A stretch of DNA of 6,263 nt from an uncultured Candidatus Melainabacteria bacterium (GTDB lineage: Bacteria; Cyanobacteriota; Vampirovibrionia; Gastranaerophilales; Gastranaerophilaceae), in the NCBI GenBank assembly GCA_934754855.1, contig CAKVJR010000103.1:1-6263 (forward strand), in the 5' to 3' direction. The notes beneath the pieces were generated by a model. That model saw only the letters and a list, made by a program, of their open reading frames with translations, was not told where the DNA came from and did no database searches. The stretch's first letter is position 1. Each line of letters begins with the position of its first letter. This document shows positions 5,565 through 6,263 of the stretch, piece by piece. The position numbers and the translations under genes are program-made.

Positions 5565-6211
5565 ATGGATAAAATTGCATTGCAAGCCAAATTGGACGAG
5601 CAAAAATGGAACGACAGCGTCACCAATCACCGCGATATGTGCGGCGGTTACGATTATTGCGCATTTTGCGACAAGAGCGTCGCTCTTCCCTGCGCGTCCG
5701 CATACGAAGAGATGAACAAACCCAAAGTTGTGGAAAAGCCACAACCCGCAGTGGTAGAAAAAGAGGAAGAACAAGACGTAACCACGCTCGACTCTTCTCT
5801 CGGTAAAAAGTTCGATTACGACAAAGTTATGGCAAAGAAAGCGGCAAGAAAGAGCCTCACCTTTGCAGAGAAATACGCACTTTCCGACGAAATCGTCAAG
5901 GAACGCTACGCAATCCTCAAAGACGCTCTCACCGCAACCCCGAAGGGCACGCCCAAAATCAAGAGCCGTATCAGCAAGCAATGCGACACCTACCGCAGAG
6001 AAGGCGACATTATTGCCAAAGTGACCATCATCGGCACGTCTTTGCTATCAATCTCCCCCTCGATCCGGAAGCACCCGAGTTCAACGACGGTCGCACCCCC
6101 CACACCGCAACGGGACACAAGAAAGTCTATGAGGACGTTCCCTTCCAATTCAAGGTCAACAGCAAGCTTGCATTGAAGCGCGCCCTTGCCCTCATCGACC
6201 ACGTAAAATAA
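5565..6211 (+). CDS. Clostridia-type protein with cysteine-rich N-terminus, broken by a one-base frameshift
   Basis: The ATG at 5565 follows AAGGGAG. As written, the frame ends at 6176. From about 6041, however, the frame one base back reads FAINLPLDPEAPEF and continues to ALIDHVK with a stop at 6209-6211. Joined, the product is about 215 residues. Its second half (about 97-213) resembles, from memory, a domain widespread in Clostridia, with 'KSRIS', 'IRGKTL..YLALDP' and a final 'A..LI' helix. The gap between those motifs comes out the right length only if one base is restored. An extra T in TCTTTGC (6039-6045) would do it. The N-terminus has C26, C32, C35 and C43, a possible metal site, followed by a Pro/Glu/Lys linker at 51-70. 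No membrane segment is seen. Function is unknown. The break may be a sequencing error or a real recent mutation. Confidence 0.72.
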
Positions 6212-6234
6212 TTTTTTCCACAAAAGATAAAACC

Positions 6235-6262
6235 AAAAGCCGTCTTATGCAAGGCGGCTTTT
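6235..6262 (+). terminator. Intrinsic terminator of the 5565 gene
   Basis: AAAAGCCGTCTT (6235-6246) pairs with AAGGCGGCTTTT (6251-6262) around ATGC, with one G-T wobble, and the stem ends in T residues. It lies 24 bases after the restored stop at 6211 but 59 after the frameshifted stop at 6176, which mildly favours the restored reading. The AAAAGCCG start resembles the terminator at 3257-3289. Confidence 0.82.
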
Positions 6263-6263
6263 A

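Noticed and set aside
5606..5806. Plus-strand open frame of 66 codons
   Set aside because: It is an Arg-rich out-of-frame shadow of the 5565 gene.
5550..5981. Minus-strand open frame of 143 codons
   Set aside because: It is antisense to the 5565 gene, which has its own promoter, a strong binding site and family resemblance.

Overview
The window looks like an A+T-rich bacterial chromosome, most likely an uncultured Clostridia-type Firmicute. This rests on the codon usage, the AGGAG-type ribosome binding sites, the sigma70-like promoters and the family of the last gene. No marker gene fixes the taxon. Two blocks of different character meet at a tRNA remnant near 3211-3256.

Left block (1-~3210), minus strand: a two-gene operon. 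A Dam-family adenine DNA methyltransferase (2738-1908) overlaps by 17 bases a long gene (1924 to beyond base 1). That second gene joins an N-terminal PD-(D/E)XK nuclease-like domain to a DndB-like DGQHR domain. It has no stop codon inside the window, so it was found by translating the minus strand by hand. The pair looks like a restriction-modification-like or modification-sensing defence module. The gene-free stretch 2739-3210 is dense in structure: a probable methyltransferase promoter, a near-consensus promoter facing right inside an 11-bp inverted repeat, direct and inverted TGGTATTAAA-type repeats, and a hairpin. It ends in the 3' end of a tRNA gene (T arm, acceptor strand, encoded CCA) with no 5' half, followed at once by an intrinsic terminator. 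This is the expected layout of the distal attachment site of an element integrated into a tRNA gene. The element would lie to the left and the ancestral chromosome to the right.

Right block (3257-6263), plus strand: a strong promoter (3314-3342) leads a tightly packed operon of four genes. These are a small HExxH zincin-like protein, two tandem paralogous proteins of unknown function, and a two-helix membrane protein with a YcxB-like tail. After a 266-base gap with its own promoter comes a Clostridia-type protein with a cysteine-rich N-terminus. Its C-terminal domain is broken by a one-base frameshift near 6040. A second intrinsic terminator closes the window. The stems of both terminators start with AAAAGCCG, which fits one native genome on this side.
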